This document shows, piece after piece, positions 1 through 10,396 of a stretch of 45,942 nt of DNA. Position 1 is the first letter of the stretch; each line of letters opens with the position of its first letter. The DNA is from an uncultured Spartobacteria bacterium (GTDB lineage: Bacteria; Verrucomicrobiota; Verrucomicrobiia; Chthoniobacterales; Chthoniobacteraceae). Location: NCBI GenBank assembly GCA_903929475.1, contig CAIYUV010000217.1, forward strand, positions 1-45,942. The letters are read 5' to 3'. A model generated the notes under the pieces. It saw nothing but the letters and a program-made list of their open reading frames with translations, had not been told where the DNA came from and did no database searches. The position numbers and the translations under genes are program-made.

Positions 1-3000
1 AACATACTTTCTCTGCTGGCGACGTATGAAGATCCCGCCAGAACTTCCGGGCGCATGGCTGGCATGACGTTGGTCGGCATCCTCGTGATATGGGGGACGT
101 GGAAATGTGCGGTGCTGATGCGACGGAGCACGACGAGCGCATTGTGCGTTGCTCCGTTGTTCTTTTTCTCATTGAGCTGCGTAATTACCGGAGCGCTTGT
201 CATGTTGCAGGGCCATGTCGGCTTTCTCGCAATAACCATCACGCAGGCTGCCTGCTGTCTGCTTTTGCTCGTGGGGGTCATCCTCGGGATTGTTGGACTA
301 TGTCTCTACAATAAAGGACGTTTCGTTCAGGGTAGAAAGCAGGCCGGATGGGGGATCGTATTGGGAACTGGATCGCTGGTAATGCGGGCAATCATGTTGT
401 TTCAATTTTTCACAAGCCCCGCAGCAGCCCCATTTCTGGCAGAGAAAAATGAAGCTCCACAAAACGCATCGGGTTTACAGGTTGTCGAGCTTGAAGAAGC
501 CAACTGCAAAGTGACGATCCCATCGGACAATTGGACACAGATAAAGGATCCAAAGTCCATCAACCCCGCCGCCACGCTCATCCTACGTAAAACACAACCT
601 CAAATGCTTGCGATTTTTATAGCAGAACCCCTCGCTATGAAAACAGAGTCGCTGGCTTCGTTGGTGAAAGCGAACATGGAGGCATCCAGAAAAGATGCCG
701 TATTTTCGAAGGAGAAAAAGGAGGTTCTGAACGGGAGCAGCTGGATGTATTTTAACGCGCATATTAAGCCCGCGTGGCCGCGTCCTGCAGAAACAATACA
801 TTGTTGGGTTACATCCCTGTCAGGACATTCTTATCAATGGATTATCTCGAGTCTGACAAAGGACAGTGACGAGGCACTACGGGCAGGAACTGAGATCGTT
901 TCCAAGTTTGGTATCCTGCATGAAAACAATTCAGCCAGTGTCACCGCTGATCTCGTGGATGCCCGCTTCGAGACTGATGGCTTTAAGACAAAGCTCACCA
1001 AGGAAGGATGGCTCGTGTGGAAAAATTCTGAGGCAGTCGCCGGGGCCTCTGCTTTTTCTGCGATGCATCCAAGTGCGTCCTTCCTGCTCGCCGACACGGC
1101 ACAACTCTGGAGCAAGGACATTGATCTGGATGACATCGGGAAATGCTTCTTTGCAAATTACGATGTGTTGCAGGGAAAATATGAAGAGGTGAAAAAGGAG
1201 AAGACCACCGTGCGCGGAGCAGACGATGCAGTTGCATTTTCACACACATGCGAGGTTTTGGGTAAGAACTACATTTATAAGGGAGTCGTTGCGCGATCGG
1301 GGTCTTGTGCATTTTTTGCGTTAAGTTGGCGCATAAACAATGGTGGCAACGACACAGGACCTCTCACATCCGCTTTGGGAACAATTGAACTCCCGCAGAA
1401 TCAGGAGACGCTCCCCGCACCAAGAGCGGACGGGTTGGCAAAAAAACGCTCACTGTTTTTGCACGAACTTGGCCTTCACTACTCGGAGCGTGCCGACTGG
1501 CCCAAAGCTCTCGAAGCCTTCAGGCTGTCCTACAAAATATCTCAATACAACGACCTCACACTCCAAAGCATCGTGGTCTCACTCAAGGAAACAGGGGATA
1601 TTCAGGGCGCGAAGGAAGTGCTGGAAAAATACAGCGACCACGTGAAGCAAAAACCCGACCTCCGCGTGTCGCTCGCGGGAGTGAAGCTGACATTGGGGGA
1701 TAAAACAGGCGCCATGGCCGACTTTGAAAGTGCATTCAAGGACGGGTGCAGAAAAGAGGACGCCCTGCTCCAATATCTCACCCTGCTCGTTGACGAAAAA
1801 AAGACCGACGACGCAGAGAAAACAGTTGGGGCGTTTTTAGAAAAGGCCTCAAGCCCCAAGGTCCGCCGCTGGCAGGCCGAAGTTTATGCAGCCGGCAGCA
1901 AGGCGAAACGCGCGATGGAAATCTACGAAGACATCTTGGCCAAGCCTCCCTTTGATCCACTCGCTGCATACGGTCTGGGTGAGACCGCCAATGAAGAAGG
2001 AGAATATGACCGCGCATCGGCGGCAGTGGCGAGCTTGTTGAAGGCAGGAAATGACACAGCCAGAACCCGAATGATCGAAGGCTGGAGTCATTTCGGTAAA
2101 AAATCATGGTTGGATGCAAAGGTCGCTTTTGAAAAAGCACGCAAACTCGCACCCGATGATGCCAACGTGACCACGGCACTCACCCGTGTCTCGGCAATGT
2201 TGGGCGAAGGCAACAACTCCCTCGTGAAAACACCCATCGAGCCCGTCCCCCTTCCCGCCACTCTCACAGAGGCACTGGAAAACATTGAGAAGAATGCCAA
2301 ACCACAGACTGGATCCTCTGCCTATTATCTCAGCCGGGTGAGTGCGTTTTATTTCGAGCCCGGGAAGCGAACTAAATCCACCATCCGTCGCCGAGCGCGA
2401 ATCCTCGACCGCAATGGTGTGAATGACTTCAGCACACTCGTCTTTCGTTTTGATCCGCTTTCAGAACACATCTACGTGAACAAAGTGACCGTCGCCGACG
2501 AAAACGGGAAGATGATCAGCGAGGGAAAACCAGACGAACAATATGTGGTCGATCTTTCCGCAGAAGCATCTGAGGCGACTCACGACAAGGTGCTCCGCGT
2601 CGTCGTTCCGGGGCTCAAGGTGGGATGCACAGTGGAAATTGTTGTCACAAAGGAGGGGCAGACAGCCGAGAAGGAGTTTTATTTCGAGACATGCACCTGC
2701 GCATCGTTCATCCCATCGCTGGCAGAGGCAGTGGTGATCAAAGGAGACGTATCTAAAATCCGTGCTGTCGCTTCAGAGTCGATGCAAAGTCTGGCAAAAG
2801 TCACCGAGGATAAAAATACCCGCGTATGGATCCTGAAAGAACCGCCAGTTTGGAAATACGAAAGCTATCTCCCCACGGCTGAGGACTACCTACCAATTCT
2901 TCGCATCGGCCCCGTCAAATCGGACTGGGCACAGGAAGGACGCGACTACCTCAAACAGATCGATTCACTGTTGAAGCCTGATTCCAAAACCCGTGCGATC

Positions 3001-4089
3001 GCTGCTGAAATCGTAGGCAAATTGAAGAGCGAAGAAGAAAAGATCCGCGCACTCACCGCATACGTGCAGAAAAACATCACCTACCAGGCGATTGAATTTG
3101 GCCGTCGGGCCCGCATCCCCAAGTCCGCCGAGCGAGTGATCACAAGCCGCTATGGCGACTGCAAAGATCAAGCCCTCCTGCTCTACCAACTGCTCAAAGC
3201 AGTAGATATTCAAGCCCATCTCGCTCTGGTGAATACCAGCAGCAACGTAGAGCCCCAGTTGCCCTCACTGGATCAGTTCAACCACATGATCGTCCGAGTG
3301 CCGGGGATGAAAGCCGGATTTCTGGATGCCACCAATGCCTCGCTCCCCGCCTGCAAACTCCCGCCAGAACTCTTCCACCACCGAGCACTCGTCCTCGATC
3401 CCGCAAAACCCCATCTCGAAGAACTCCCAGAAAGAACTTTATTTCCCTCGGAGAGCATTTCCAGCGAGCGCGAAGTCGTCTTTGATGCAAACGGCACAGC
3501 GACCGTAAAGGAAAAACTCCGCATCAACGGCTACACCGCATCCGTCTGGCGAAACTGGGCCGCATCTGTGCAGCCCTCAGAGCGAACCTCCTCCATCCAG
3601 CAAATGCACAACAACAGCCGCTGGCGGGTCGAAGATTTCGCAGCCGAAGGCCTCGACGAAAACGCAGACGAACTCGTCTTTAACCTCCGCTATTCGCTTC
3701 CGCCTGCCGCCTCAGAGGATTCCGCCAAACTCACGAACGTATCGGTGCCATCCGTATGGGAGTCGGAATATCTGGACGCTCCTTTTCTTAAAGAGCGTCG
3801 CTTCCCGATGGAATTCATCCATCCAGTTCACATACAAAGCTCCACCACCATCAAACTGCCCCGTCAGCCTTCTGAAACTACCCTCAAGTCATTTGCTCGA
3901 ACTGGGGATTCAGAGTTTGGGAAATGGAAACTCACAGCGCAGGCCCTGACCGACAGTGGAAAACAGATCAAAATCTCGTTTGACTTCCAGTCACTCGGCG
4001 GAAACTACCCAGCCGCCCGCTATACCGATTGGCAATCATCGCGCGGAAAAGTCATGGAAGCACTCCGCCAGAAACTGAAGCTGGATTAG
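1..4089 (+). CDS. Membrane-anchored TPR / DUF3857-type transglutaminase-like protein (5' end outside window)
   Basis: The frame is open from base 1 to the stop at 4089. The first ATG is at 55, but the 18 codons before it contain no stop and read like the lead-in to the first membrane helix, so the true start is probably upstream of the window. Numbering from the ATG at 55, four hydrophobic segments lie at about 3-21, 30-51, 58-85 and 98-119. A soluble domain follows at about 145-300 and TPR-like helices at about 460-720. A DUF3857-like beta region at about 770-960 leads into a transglutaminase-like domain with a complete candidate triad: C1036 in GDCKD, H1077 in FNHMIV and D1091 in LDAT. DUF3857 plus transglutaminase proteins are common in Bacteroidetes and PVC bacteria, but their substrates are largely unknown. 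The domain call is firm; the role is not. Confidence 0.85.
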   Translation, partial: NILSLLATYEDPARTSGRMAGMTLVGILVIWGTWKCAVLMRRSTTSALCVAPLFFFSLSCVITGALVMLQGHVGFLAITITQAACCLLLLVGVILGIVGLCLYNKGRFVQGRKQAGWGIVLGTGSLVMRAIMLFQFFTSPAAAPFLAEKNEAPQNASGLQVVELEEANCKVTIPSDNWTQIKDPKSINPAATLILRKTQPQMLAIFIAEPLAMKTESLASLVKANMEASRKDAVFSKEKKEVLNGSSWMYFNAHIKPAWPRPAETIHCWVTSLSGHSYQWIISSLTKDSDEALRAGTEIVSKFGILHENNSASVTADLVDARFETDGFKTKLTKEGWLVWKNSEAVAGASAFSAMHPSASFLLADTAQLWSKDIDLDDIGKCFFANYDVLQGKYEEVKKEKTTVRGADDAVAFSHTCEVLGKNYIYKGVVARSGSCAFFALSWRINNGGNDTGPLTSALGTIELPQNQETLPAPRADGLAKKRSLFLHELGLHYSERADWPKALEAFRLSYKISQYNDLTLQSIVVSLKETGDIQGAKEVLEKYSDHVKQKPDLRVSLAGVKLTLGDKTGAMADFESAFKDGCRKEDALLQYLTLLVDEKKTDDAEKTVGAFLEKASSPKVRRWQAEVYAAGSKAKRAMEIYEDILAKPPFDPLAAYGLGETANEEGEYDRASAAVASLLKAGNDTARTRMIEGWSHFGKKSWLDAKVAFEKARKLAPDDANVTTALTRVSAMLGEGNNSLVKTPIEPVPLPATLTEALENIEKNAKPQTGSSAYYLSRVSAFYFEPGKRTKSTIRRRARILDRNGVNDFSTLVFRFDPLSEHIYVNKVTVADENGKMISEGKPDEQYVVDLSAEASEATHDKVLRVVVPGLKVGCTVEIVVTKEGQTAEKEFYFETCTCASFIPSLAEAVVIKGDVSKIRAVASESMQSLAKVTEDKNTRVWILKEPPVWKYESYLPTAEDYLPILRIGPVKSDWAQEGRDYLKQIDSLLKPDSKTRAIAAEIVGKLKSEEEKIRALTAYVQKNITYQAIEFGRRARIPKSAERVITSRYGDCKDQALLLYQLLKAVDIQAHLALVNTSSNVEPQLPSLDQFNHMIVRVPGMKAGFLDATNASLPACKLPPELFHHRALVLDPAKPHLEELPERTLFPSESISSEREVVFDANGTATVKEKLRINGYTASVWRNWAASVQPSERTSSIQQMHNNSRWRVEDFAAEGLDENADELVFNLRYSLPPAASEDSAKLTNVSVPSVWESEYLDAPFLKERRFPMEFIHPVHIQSSTTIKLPRQPSETTLKSFARTGDSEFGKWKLTAQALTDSGKQIKISFDFQSLGGNYPAARYTDWQSSRGKVMEALRQKLKLD

Positions 4090-4125
4090 AGCACCGATAG
4101 TCATTATGCACTTTCCCTCGCGTAG

Positions 4126-4362
4126 ATGGCATCTGCGAACACGCCCCTCAGCATCGAAGACCCCATCCCCCGCAGCTACCTCGGCCAGATGCTCTGGCCC
4201 TTCCGCCGGAGAAAAGCGACGCCAACAGACATGCAGCCGAATACAAAGGAGCAGAGTAGTGACGCTGTGGATTTAACAGACATCCCTGTTGACCGGGGCG
4301 GACTCATCCCTATTGTCGCCCACCCGCAAAAAGCACATGGCTCAGCAAAATCAACGACCTAA
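4126..4362 (+). CDS. Possible small hypothetical protein overlapping the ftsH start
   Basis: This is a 78-codon frame with an ATG at 4126, 36 bp after the previous stop. It overlaps the first 26 bases of ftsH in another frame. The peptide is polar with a basic patch (PFRRRK, about residues 25-30) and has no signal peptide, membrane segment or domain I recognise. It fills the only sizeable gap in this part of the block, which is the main argument for it. It could equally be ftsH leader sequence with a chance open frame. Confidence 0.3.
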   Translation: MASANTPLSIEDPIPRSYLGQMLWPFRRRKATPTDMQPNTKEQSSDAVDLTDIPVDRGGLIPIVAHPQKAHGSAKSTT

Positions 4363-6367
4363 CCGCGAACGCGAACCAAATGGCAGTGGTGCGCAAGAAC
4401 CGAACTTCAACTGGAGGGGACTGCTTCTTTTCGCAGCGGCTGTCGCGCTCATCGGTGGGGCGTTCTATTTTAAAAATCCGATGGGCAACCCGGAGGAAAT
4501 GACGCTCTCGAACTTCATCAAGCTCGCAAAAGACGGGCGTGTGGTGAAGGACTCGACCATGGTGGTTGTGGATCACGGGAGCCCTGTGGATTACATCAAA
4601 TCCAAGGTGCTGGATGTTGCCGGTGCAGCGCCTGAGACTGCGCGCCCGGTGCGGGTGATGGTGAATCTCGAATACAACCGCACGCTCGAAAAAGACCTTC
4701 ATGAGGCGGGCATCGAGGTGCCGATTAAAGCCGACAACAGCAATGCAGTCGTGGGGATGCTGCTCAATTTCCTGCCCATCGCTTTCATCCTGCTGCTGCT
4801 GTATTTCTTCTTCCGCCAGCAACTGCGCATGGCCGGAAAAGGCGCGATGAATTTCGGCAAGAGCAAGGCGCGGATGCTGGCGCGCGACAAAAACAAGGTG
4901 ACGTTCAAGGACGTGGCGGGCGTCGAGGAGGCGAAGGAGGAAGTGCAGGAGATTGTGGAGTTCCTCAAAGACCCGAAGCGTTTTCAAAAGCTCGGCGGTC
5001 GCATCCCGAAGGGCGTGCTCATGGTCGGCTCGCCTGGCACCGGCAAGACGCTGCTCGCCCGCGCCATCGCAGGCGAGGCGGATGTGCCGTTCTTCTCGAT
5101 CAGCGGATCGGATTTCGTGGAGATGTTCGTGGGCGTCGGCGCAAGCCGCGTGCGCGATATGTTTGAGCAGGGAAAGAAGAGCGCTCCCTGCCTGATTTTC
5201 ATTGATGAAATTGACGCTGTGGGCCGCCATCGCGGTCACGGCATGGGCGGTGGTCACGATGAGCGCGAACAGACGCTGAATGCGTTGCTCGTGGAGATGG
5301 ACGGATTCGACACGCAGGATGGTGTCATCATCATCGCCGCAACGAATCGCCCAGACGTGCTCGATCCCGCTCTGCTGCGCCCCGGTCGTTTCGACCGGCA
5401 GGTGACGGTGTCATTGCCCGACGTGAAGGGCCGCGAGGAAATTTTGAAAGTTCACGCGAAGAAGGTGAAAATGTCGGAGGATGTGAACCTCGCCGTCACT
5501 GCGCGCGGCACGCCTGGCTACAGCGGTGCAGAACTTGCCAACGTCATCAACGAAGCCGCGCTCGCTGCCGCACGACGCGGCGCGAAATCCATCATCCAAT
5601 CCGACCTCGAAGAAGCGCGCGACAAAGTGCGCTGGGGAAAAGAGCGACGCTCGCTCGCGATGTCGGACAAGGAAAAGGAAAACACCGCCTACCACGAGGC
5701 CGGTCACGCACTGCTCGGCTGCCTGATGGAGCACACCGATCCTTTGCACAAAGTCACCATCATCCCGCGCGGCCCTTCGCTCGGCTCGACGATGTATCTG
5801 CCGACCGAGGACAAATACACTCACCGCAAAAACGAACTGCTGGATCGCCTCGTAATGATCATGGGCGGGCGCGTCGCGGAGGAATTGATTTTTGGCGACG
5901 TGACCAACGGCGCACGCGGCGACATCGGCCAGGCAACCGCGATCGCCCGCAAGATGGTCTGCGAATGGGGCATGAGCGAGAAGCTCGGCATGGTGGATTA
6001 CAGCGAAGGCGAGGAGCACGTTTTCCTCGCACGCGATATCACACGCAACCGCAGCTTCAGCGAAGTCACCGCGCAGGAGATTGACCGCGAAGTGAAGAAG
6101 CTCAGCGACGACGCCTACGCCCGCGCGAAACACCTTATCACTTCTAACCGAGACAAACTCGAAATCATCGCCAAGGCGCTGCTCGAATTTGAAACCCTCG
6201 ACGGCGATCAAGTTCAGGACATCGTGAAGACCGGCGGCATGAGCAAACCGCCCGCACTGCCGCCGAGCAGTGCCGCGAAAAAGGAAGAAAAGGCGGAAGC
6301 GACAAAGCCAACTCCCACGACGCCGACGCTTGATTTTCCGGGCGGCCTTAGCGGGGCACCCGCGTAG
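4337..6367 (+). CDS. ftsH: ATP-dependent zinc metalloprotease FtsH
   Basis: A 676-residue membrane-bound AAA+ protease that extracts and degrades membrane and regulatory proteins as a hexamer. Two membrane segments lie at about 28-46 and 138-158, flanking the periplasmic domain. Walker A is GSPGTGKT at 231-238 (most FtsH have P at the second position). Walker B is LIFIDE at 286-291, the second region of homology [10 protein letters not shown] starts at 335, and the zinc motif HEAGH is at 453-457. The tail is rich in Pro, Ala and Lys, a likely disordered end. I chose the ATG at 4337. An in-frame TTG at 4289 would add 16 unlike residues. There is no clear ribosome binding site. argC follows after 42 bp. 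Confidence 0.97.
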   Translation: MAQQNQRPNREREPNGSGAQEPNFNWRGLLLFAAAVALIGGAFYFKNPMGNPEEMTLSNFIKLAKDGRVVKDSTMVVVDHGSPVDYIKSKVLDVAGAAPETARPVRVMVNLEYNRTLEKDLHEAGIEVPIKADNSNAVVGMLLNFLPIAFILLLLYFFFRQQLRMAGKGAMNFGKSKARMLARDKNKVTFKDVAGVEEAKEEVQEIVEFLKDPKRFQKLGGRIPKGVLMVGSPGTGKTLLARAIAGEADVPFFSISGSDFVEMFVGVGASRVRDMFEQGKKSAPCLIFIDEIDAVGRHRGHGMGGGHDEREQTLNALLVEMDGFDTQDGVIIIAATNRPDVLDPALLRPGRFDRQVTVSLPDVKGREEILKVHAKKVKMSEDVNLAVTARGTPGYSGAELANVINEAALAAARRGAKSIIQSDLEEARDKVRWGKERRSLAMSDKEKENTAYHEAGHALLGCLMEHTDPLHKVTIIPRGPSLGSTMYLPTEDKYTHRKNELLDRLVMIMGGRVAEELIFGDVTNGARGDIGQATAIARKMVCEWGMSEKLGMVDYSEGEEHVFLARDITRNRSFSEVTAQEIDREVKKLSDDAYARAKHLITSNRDKLEIIAKALLEFETLDGDQVQDIVKTGGMSKPPALPPSSAAKKEEKAEATKPTPTTPTLDFPGGLSGAPA

Positions 6368-6409
6368 CGCAGGCTTGCGTGCACACACCTCATCGCGCCT
6401 AGATGGGGC

Positions 6410-7447
6410 ATGAACATGGAGAAAGTCGTCATCGTCGGTGCGAGTGGTTACTCGGGTGAAGAACTCGTCCGCCTGCTCTCGCGGCATCCGAACGTCGAAC
6501 TAGTCGCTGTTACTTCGCGTCAGGCTGCGGGGCAAACGCTTGCAAGCGTGTATCCGCGTTTTGCAGGAACGCGCTACGCGGATTTGAAATTCATTGATTC
6601 CACTGTGCCCGCGATCCTCGCGACCGGCGCGAAGATCGTTTTCCTCGCGTTGCCACACGGCGTCGCTTCGGAGTTTGCACTACCGCTCATCAAGGCCGGG
6701 CTGCGTGTGCTTGATTTGAGCGCCGACTTCCGCATCAAAGACCTCGCGACCTACGCGGAGTTCTACGGCGAGCAGCATCACGCACCCGAGCTTGCAGCGA
6801 TGTCCGTTTATGGACTGCCAGAGCTTTACCGTGAAAAAATCCGCGGTGCACAACTCATCGCGTGCCCCGGCTGCTACCCCACGAGCATCCTCGTCCCGCT
6901 CGTCCCGCTGCTCCGCCGACACCTCATCAAGCCCGCGAGCATTTGTGTTTTCAGCATGAGCGGAGTCAGCGGAGCCGGTCGCACCGTGAAGGCGGATTAC
7001 CTTTTCGCCGAGTGCAATGAAAGCGTGCGTGCCTACAGCGTGCCCAAGCACAGGCATATCGCCGAGATCGAGCAGGAGCTTTCCATCGCGTCAGGCTCAA
7101 CAGTGATCATCAACTTCACGCCGCACCTCATCCCCGTGAATCGCGGCATCCACACCACCATCTACGCCGCGCCTGCCGAAGGTGCCGAGCCGTTCCATTT
7201 CACCAACGCCTACGCCGAGGACTACGCTGGCGCGAAATTTGTAAGGGTGCTTGGCGACAATGGAATCCTGCCTGACACAAAGAACGTCGTCGGCACGAAC
7301 TTCGTGGACATCGCATGGCGACACGACTCGCGCACCGGTCGCATCGTCCTATTGAGTGCCGAAGACAACCTCGTGAAAGGCGCAGCCGGTCAGGCCGTGC
7401 AATGCCTCAACATCCTCTGCGGCTGGCCCGAGGAGACGGCGCTGTAG
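6410..7447 (+). CDS. argC: N-acetyl-gamma-glutamyl-phosphate reductase (type 1)
   Basis: A 345-residue NADPH-dependent enzyme for the third step of arginine biosynthesis, reducing N-acetylglutamyl phosphate to the semialdehyde. The N-terminal nucleotide-binding motif GASGYSGEEL is at about 10-19. The catalytic cysteine is C155 in CPGCYPTS, and the SGVSGAGR segment typical of ArgC follows at about 185. Length is normal for the long type. A second ATG two codons in (MEKVV) is an equally good start. No other arginine gene is nearby, so the pathway is dispersed here. The next gene begins 9 bp downstream, suggesting co-transcription. Confidence 0.96.
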   Translation: MNMEKVVIVGASGYSGEELVRLLSRHPNVELVAVTSRQAAGQTLASVYPRFAGTRYADLKFIDSTVPAILATGAKIVFLALPHGVASEFALPLIKAGLRVLDLSADFRIKDLATYAEFYGEQHHAPELAAMSVYGLPELYREKIRGAQLIACPGCYPTSILVPLVPLLRRHLIKPASICVFSMSGVSGAGRTVKADYLFAECNESVRAYSVPKHRHIAEIEQELSIASGSTVIINFTPHLIPVNRGIHTTIYAAPAEGAEPFHFTNAYAEDYAGAKFVRVLGDNGILPDTKNVVGTNFVDIAWRHDSRTGRIVLLSAEDNLVKGAAGQAVQCLNILCGWPEETAL

Positions 7448-7456
7448 GGTGTAATT

Positions 7457-8653
7457 TTGAGCACGACTAAACACATCGCCATCATCGGAGGCGGGCCTGC
7501 CGGGTTGCGTGCTGCGGAAGTCGCGGTGCAGGCCGGGGCTGATGTGACACTCTATGATGCGAAGCGCTCGGTGGGACGGAAATTTCTCGTGGCTGGAAAA
7601 AGCGGACTGAATCTCACGAACGATGCGGCGCTGGATCTTTTTGCGAGCCAATACTCCGGCGATGCGATGCCCGGGAATTTTTGGCGCGAGTGCCTTTCGT
7701 ATTTTGACAACGACGCGATGCGTGCGTGGGCAGCGGAGCTTGGAGTGGAGACGTTCGTTTCTTCGAGCGGTAAAGTTTTTCCTGCCATGATGAAGGCTGC
7801 ACCGCTACTGCGCCGATGGGTGGAGCGACTGCGCGGCCTTGGGGTGAAATTTGCGATGAACCATCGCTGGGCCGGACTCGATCATGAAACTCCGATGCGA
7901 ATTCTTTTCCAAAATCAGGAACCGGTTTATTGCGATGCGCTGATTCTCGCGCTCGGCGGTGGTTCGTGGCCGGAGACGGGATCAGACGGAAGCTGGGTGA
8001 GTATTTTAGAAAAACTCGGTATCGCGATCCGTCCTCTGCGCTCTGCGAACTGCGGCTGGGAGTGCGCGTGGACGCCGGAGACGATGGAGATTGTGCAGGG
8101 GCAGCCTCTACATAATCTCCACGTGCGGGCAGGAGACTCACTGGCAATCGGCGAGGTGATGCTCACGCGCTACGGCATCCAAGGCACATTGATGTATGCG
8201 CTTGGTCGCGCGCTGCGGGCGATGGAGAAACCCGAGGTGCGGGTGGATTTCAAACCCACATTCAATACAGAGCAGCTCGTGCGAAAAATGGAATCAGTCC
8301 GCCGCAACTTCCTACAGGAAGCACAGACGAGATGGAAACTCACGCCTGCTGCCTGTGCGATCCTCGCGCAGTTTCACGGGCCATTTGATTCTACCGAGAC
8401 GCTGACGAGAGCTGTGAAGGATACCAGTATCCCGCTCACAGGCCCGCGCCCGCTTGCCGAAGCGATCTCGACTTCTGGCGGTGTGTGCTGGAGCGAATTG
8501 GATCGCGAATTGATGCTCCAGAAACTGCCCGGCGTGTATTGCGCGGGCGAAATGGTGGACTGGGAGGCACCCACTGGCGGCTACCTCCTCCAAGGATGTT
8601 TCGCCACCGGAACACGAGCGGGTTTGGGTGCGGCAAAGCGCGTAGCCGGGTAA
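7457..8653 (+). CDS. BaiN/HI0933-like NAD(P)/FAD-dependent oxidoreductase
   Basis: A 398-residue flavoprotein of the HI0933/YhiN superfamily, closest in feel to the TIGR03862 subgroup. The FAD-binding Rossmann motif IGGGPAG lies near residue 10, and the family signature [16 protein letters not shown] at about 39-54. A second conserved stretch, [18 protein letters not shown], lies near the C-terminus. The start is a TTG at 7457, the only start that keeps the FAD motif, 9 bp after argC. The biochemical role of most members is unknown; some relatives act on bile-acid intermediates, but nothing here suggests that substrate. Confidence 0.9.
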   Translation: MSTTKHIAIIGGGPAGLRAAEVAVQAGADVTLYDAKRSVGRKFLVAGKSGLNLTNDAALDLFASQYSGDAMPGNFWRECLSYFDNDAMRAWAAELGVETFVSSSGKVFPAMMKAAPLLRRWVERLRGLGVKFAMNHRWAGLDHETPMRILFQNQEPVYCDALILALGGGSWPETGSDGSWVSILEKLGIAIRPLRSANCGWECAWTPETMEIVQGQPLHNLHVRAGDSLAIGEVMLTRYGIQGTLMYALGRALRAMEKPEVRVDFKPTFNTEQLVRKMESVRRNFLQEAQTRWKLTPAACAILAQFHGPFDSTETLTRAVKDTSIPLTGPRPLAEAISTSGGVCWSELDRELMLQKLPGVYCAGEMVDWEAPTGGYLLQGCFATGTRAGLGAAKRVAG

Positions 8654-8716
8654 GTATCGCTCTGTTTTTTCGCTTGGCTATCGTCCCCCGTCTTCTCATC
8701 TACTTTCCAACACTCG

Positions 8717-9685
8717 ATGGCCTTCACTTCCGACGAAGCCTTTTCCCTTTTACAAAATGCACAGGCGAACGACCGCCTCGCTCACGCCTATCTACTCAGC
8801 GGGCCCGATGGCAGCGGCACGCGTGAACTCGCCGCACGCCTCACAAGCTTGATCATCAGCGCAGATGGCGATGCGATGAAGCACCCGGATGTCCACATCG
8901 CCGAGCCGGAATCCAAGTCGCGCAGGATCGTCATTGAGCAAATCCGCGAAATGGAAAAACAACTCCAGATGCGCTCGATGTTCGGCGGGCGGAAAGTCGG
9001 TCTCATCATGGATGCGGATCGTTTGCAGGAGCAGGCGGCGAACGCCTTTCTCAAGACGCTCGAAGAGCCTCCGCGCAATTCCCATCTCATCCTCGTCACC
9101 TCGCTGCCCGATCAGCTTCTCGAAACAATCCTCTCCCGCTGTATCGAAATTCAGCTTCGTCCAACCGAGCGCCGCGAGCCCACTGCACGCCAGCAACGGA
9201 TGCTGGAAATACTGCGCTCCTTCGCGAAAATCCCAAAGCCTGATTTTGCGCAGACGTTTTGCCTCGTGCGCGATTTTCAGTCGCTCCTCGCCGAGGCAAA
9301 GGAGGAAATCACCGACGCCAACGAAGCACATCAGAAGACCGAGGAGAAACACTACAAACAGACGAGCGACGTGTCGCACCAGTGGCTGGAGGATCGCGAG
9401 GATTACTTCAAGGCGCTCACAGAAGCGCGCTACCGCAATGAGCGCACCGCACTCATCGAAACCATCGAACAATGGTGGGGCGATGTCCTCCGCCAGCAGC
9501 ACAACGCTGCCCATCTGGATCACCCTAGTTTCGTGACCGACACGGCAACACTCGCCAATCGGATACCCACGCCGCAAGTGCTTCGACGCAGCGATGCCAT
9601 TGCCGGCTTGCGCGAAAATTTCAACCGCAACGTCAACGAACCTCTTGCCATCGAGGTCGCATTCCTCGAAGCCTTCGCCGCATGA
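8717..9685 (+). CDS. holB: DNA polymerase III delta-prime subunit (clamp loader), divergent
   Basis: A 322-residue protein of the clamp-loader AAA+ family. Conserved stretches include AHAYLLSGP near 22, the sensor region DADRLQEQAANAFLKTLEEP at about 97-116, and the SRC motif (LSRCIEIQL) near 141. The P-loop is degenerate: GPDGSGTR has no lysine at the canonical position. The zinc-binding cysteine cluster usual between P-loop and sensor is absent. Delta-prime subunits are generally not ATPases, so this fits HolB better than DnaX. The middle (about 190-240) is Glu/Lys-rich and probably helical. Its stop overlaps the next start (ATGA, 9682-9685). Confidence 0.88.
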   Translation: MAFTSDEAFSLLQNAQANDRLAHAYLLSGPDGSGTRELAARLTSLIISADGDAMKHPDVHIAEPESKSRRIVIEQIREMEKQLQMRSMFGGRKVGLIMDADRLQEQAANAFLKTLEEPPRNSHLILVTSLPDQLLETILSRCIEIQLRPTERREPTARQQRMLEILRSFAKIPKPDFAQTFCLVRDFQSLLAEAKEEITDANEAHQKTEEKHYKQTSDVSHQWLEDREDYFKALTEARYRNERTALIETIEQWWGDVLRQQHNAAHLDHPSFVTDTATLANRIPTPQVLRRSDAIAGLRENFNRNVNEPLAIEVAFLEAFAA

Positions 9686-10116
9686 CCCTTGCACAATCTG
9701 GCGACTATATTTTGTTTGGTGCAGCCATGTTTTTCGCCGTTGGCGTGCCCTGTGTAGGGCTGATTTTCAGTGTTGTTGCGATTCAAAAGAAGGGACTCAA
9801 TCGGAAATGCGCACTCAGCACACTGCTGTTTTTTACCGCCTTGCTGATCGAGTGCGTCACTTGGACAATTTCAAACATGGGTGACATTCCGCCCAAAGTG
9901 GAAATCGGCATCATGCTCGGCTCGGCTGGCATCCACACCCTCAGCGCTATTTTCGCAATCATAGGCGTCGCAGAAATGCGCACAAGACGCAGATGGTCCC
10001 ACGGCCTCAAGCGCGGCATCTGGGGATTCTGGCTGAATATCGCGATGCTGGTTGTGTTTGCGCTGTGGTTTTACGCGCACGTCAGCAAAAAGTTTTACGA
10101 CACCATTTTTAAATAG
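9682..10116 (+). CDS. Small four-helix membrane protein, unknown function
   Basis: A 144-residue hydrophobic protein whose ATG overlaps the holB stop by four bases, so the two are probably translationally coupled. About four membrane helices are visible, at roughly 8-34, 45-65, 75-95 and 115-135, with basic loops between them (for example RTRRRW before the last helix). I recognise no domain. The 3' end overlaps the end of the convergent minus-strand gene by 8 bp (10109-10116). Confidence 0.75.
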   Translation: MTLAQSGDYILFGAAMFFAVGVPCVGLIFSVVAIQKKGLNRKCALSTLLFFTALLIECVTWTISNMGDIPPKVEIGIMLGSAGIHTLSAIFAIIGVAEMRTRRRWSHGLKRGIWGFWLNIAMLVVFALWFYAHVSKKFYDTIFK

Positions 10117-10396
10117 CCGCCTCGTTCCCAGTCTCCTCCCATGAGCCTCCGCGATCGAGAATCATCTTCTCCACCGCTGCCACGTCTTCGTAGGCGAGAT
10201 GCTTCCGCTGGTATTTGTTCCAAAGCACACGACGGAGTTCGATGAGGTCCGACAGTTCCGGTTCCTCGTAATAGGTCCACCGTTCGTCATGCTTCAGCTT
10301 TGCTTGGATACGCCACTTCGCGCCGAATTTCTCCGCGCGAACTTCTCGTTTTTCCCCATCTTCAGTATTGTGTTTCCAGACGTGAGTATTGCGCAT
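10109..10396 (-). CDS. Small conserved-looking hypothetical protein (95 aa)
   Basis: A minus-strand reading frame starting at the ATG at 10394-10396 and ending with TAA at 10109. The product is a soluble, charged 95-residue protein. It has an N-terminal beta-like half (KREVRAEKFGAKWRIQAKL) and a C-terminal helical half (LIELRRVLWNKYQRKHLAYEDV). Its balanced, non-repetitive composition differs from the Arg/Ser-rich shadow frames seen elsewhere. It also fills a 278-bp gap between two plus-strand genes. I do not recognise the family. Its start codon shares the CATG at 10394-10397 with the divergent CPBP gene. Confidence 0.7.
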   Translation of the reverse strand: MRNTHVWKHNTEDGEKREVRAEKFGAKWRIQAKLKHDERWTYYEEPELSDLIELRRVLWNKYQRKHLAYEDVAAVEKMILDRGGSWEETGNEAAI

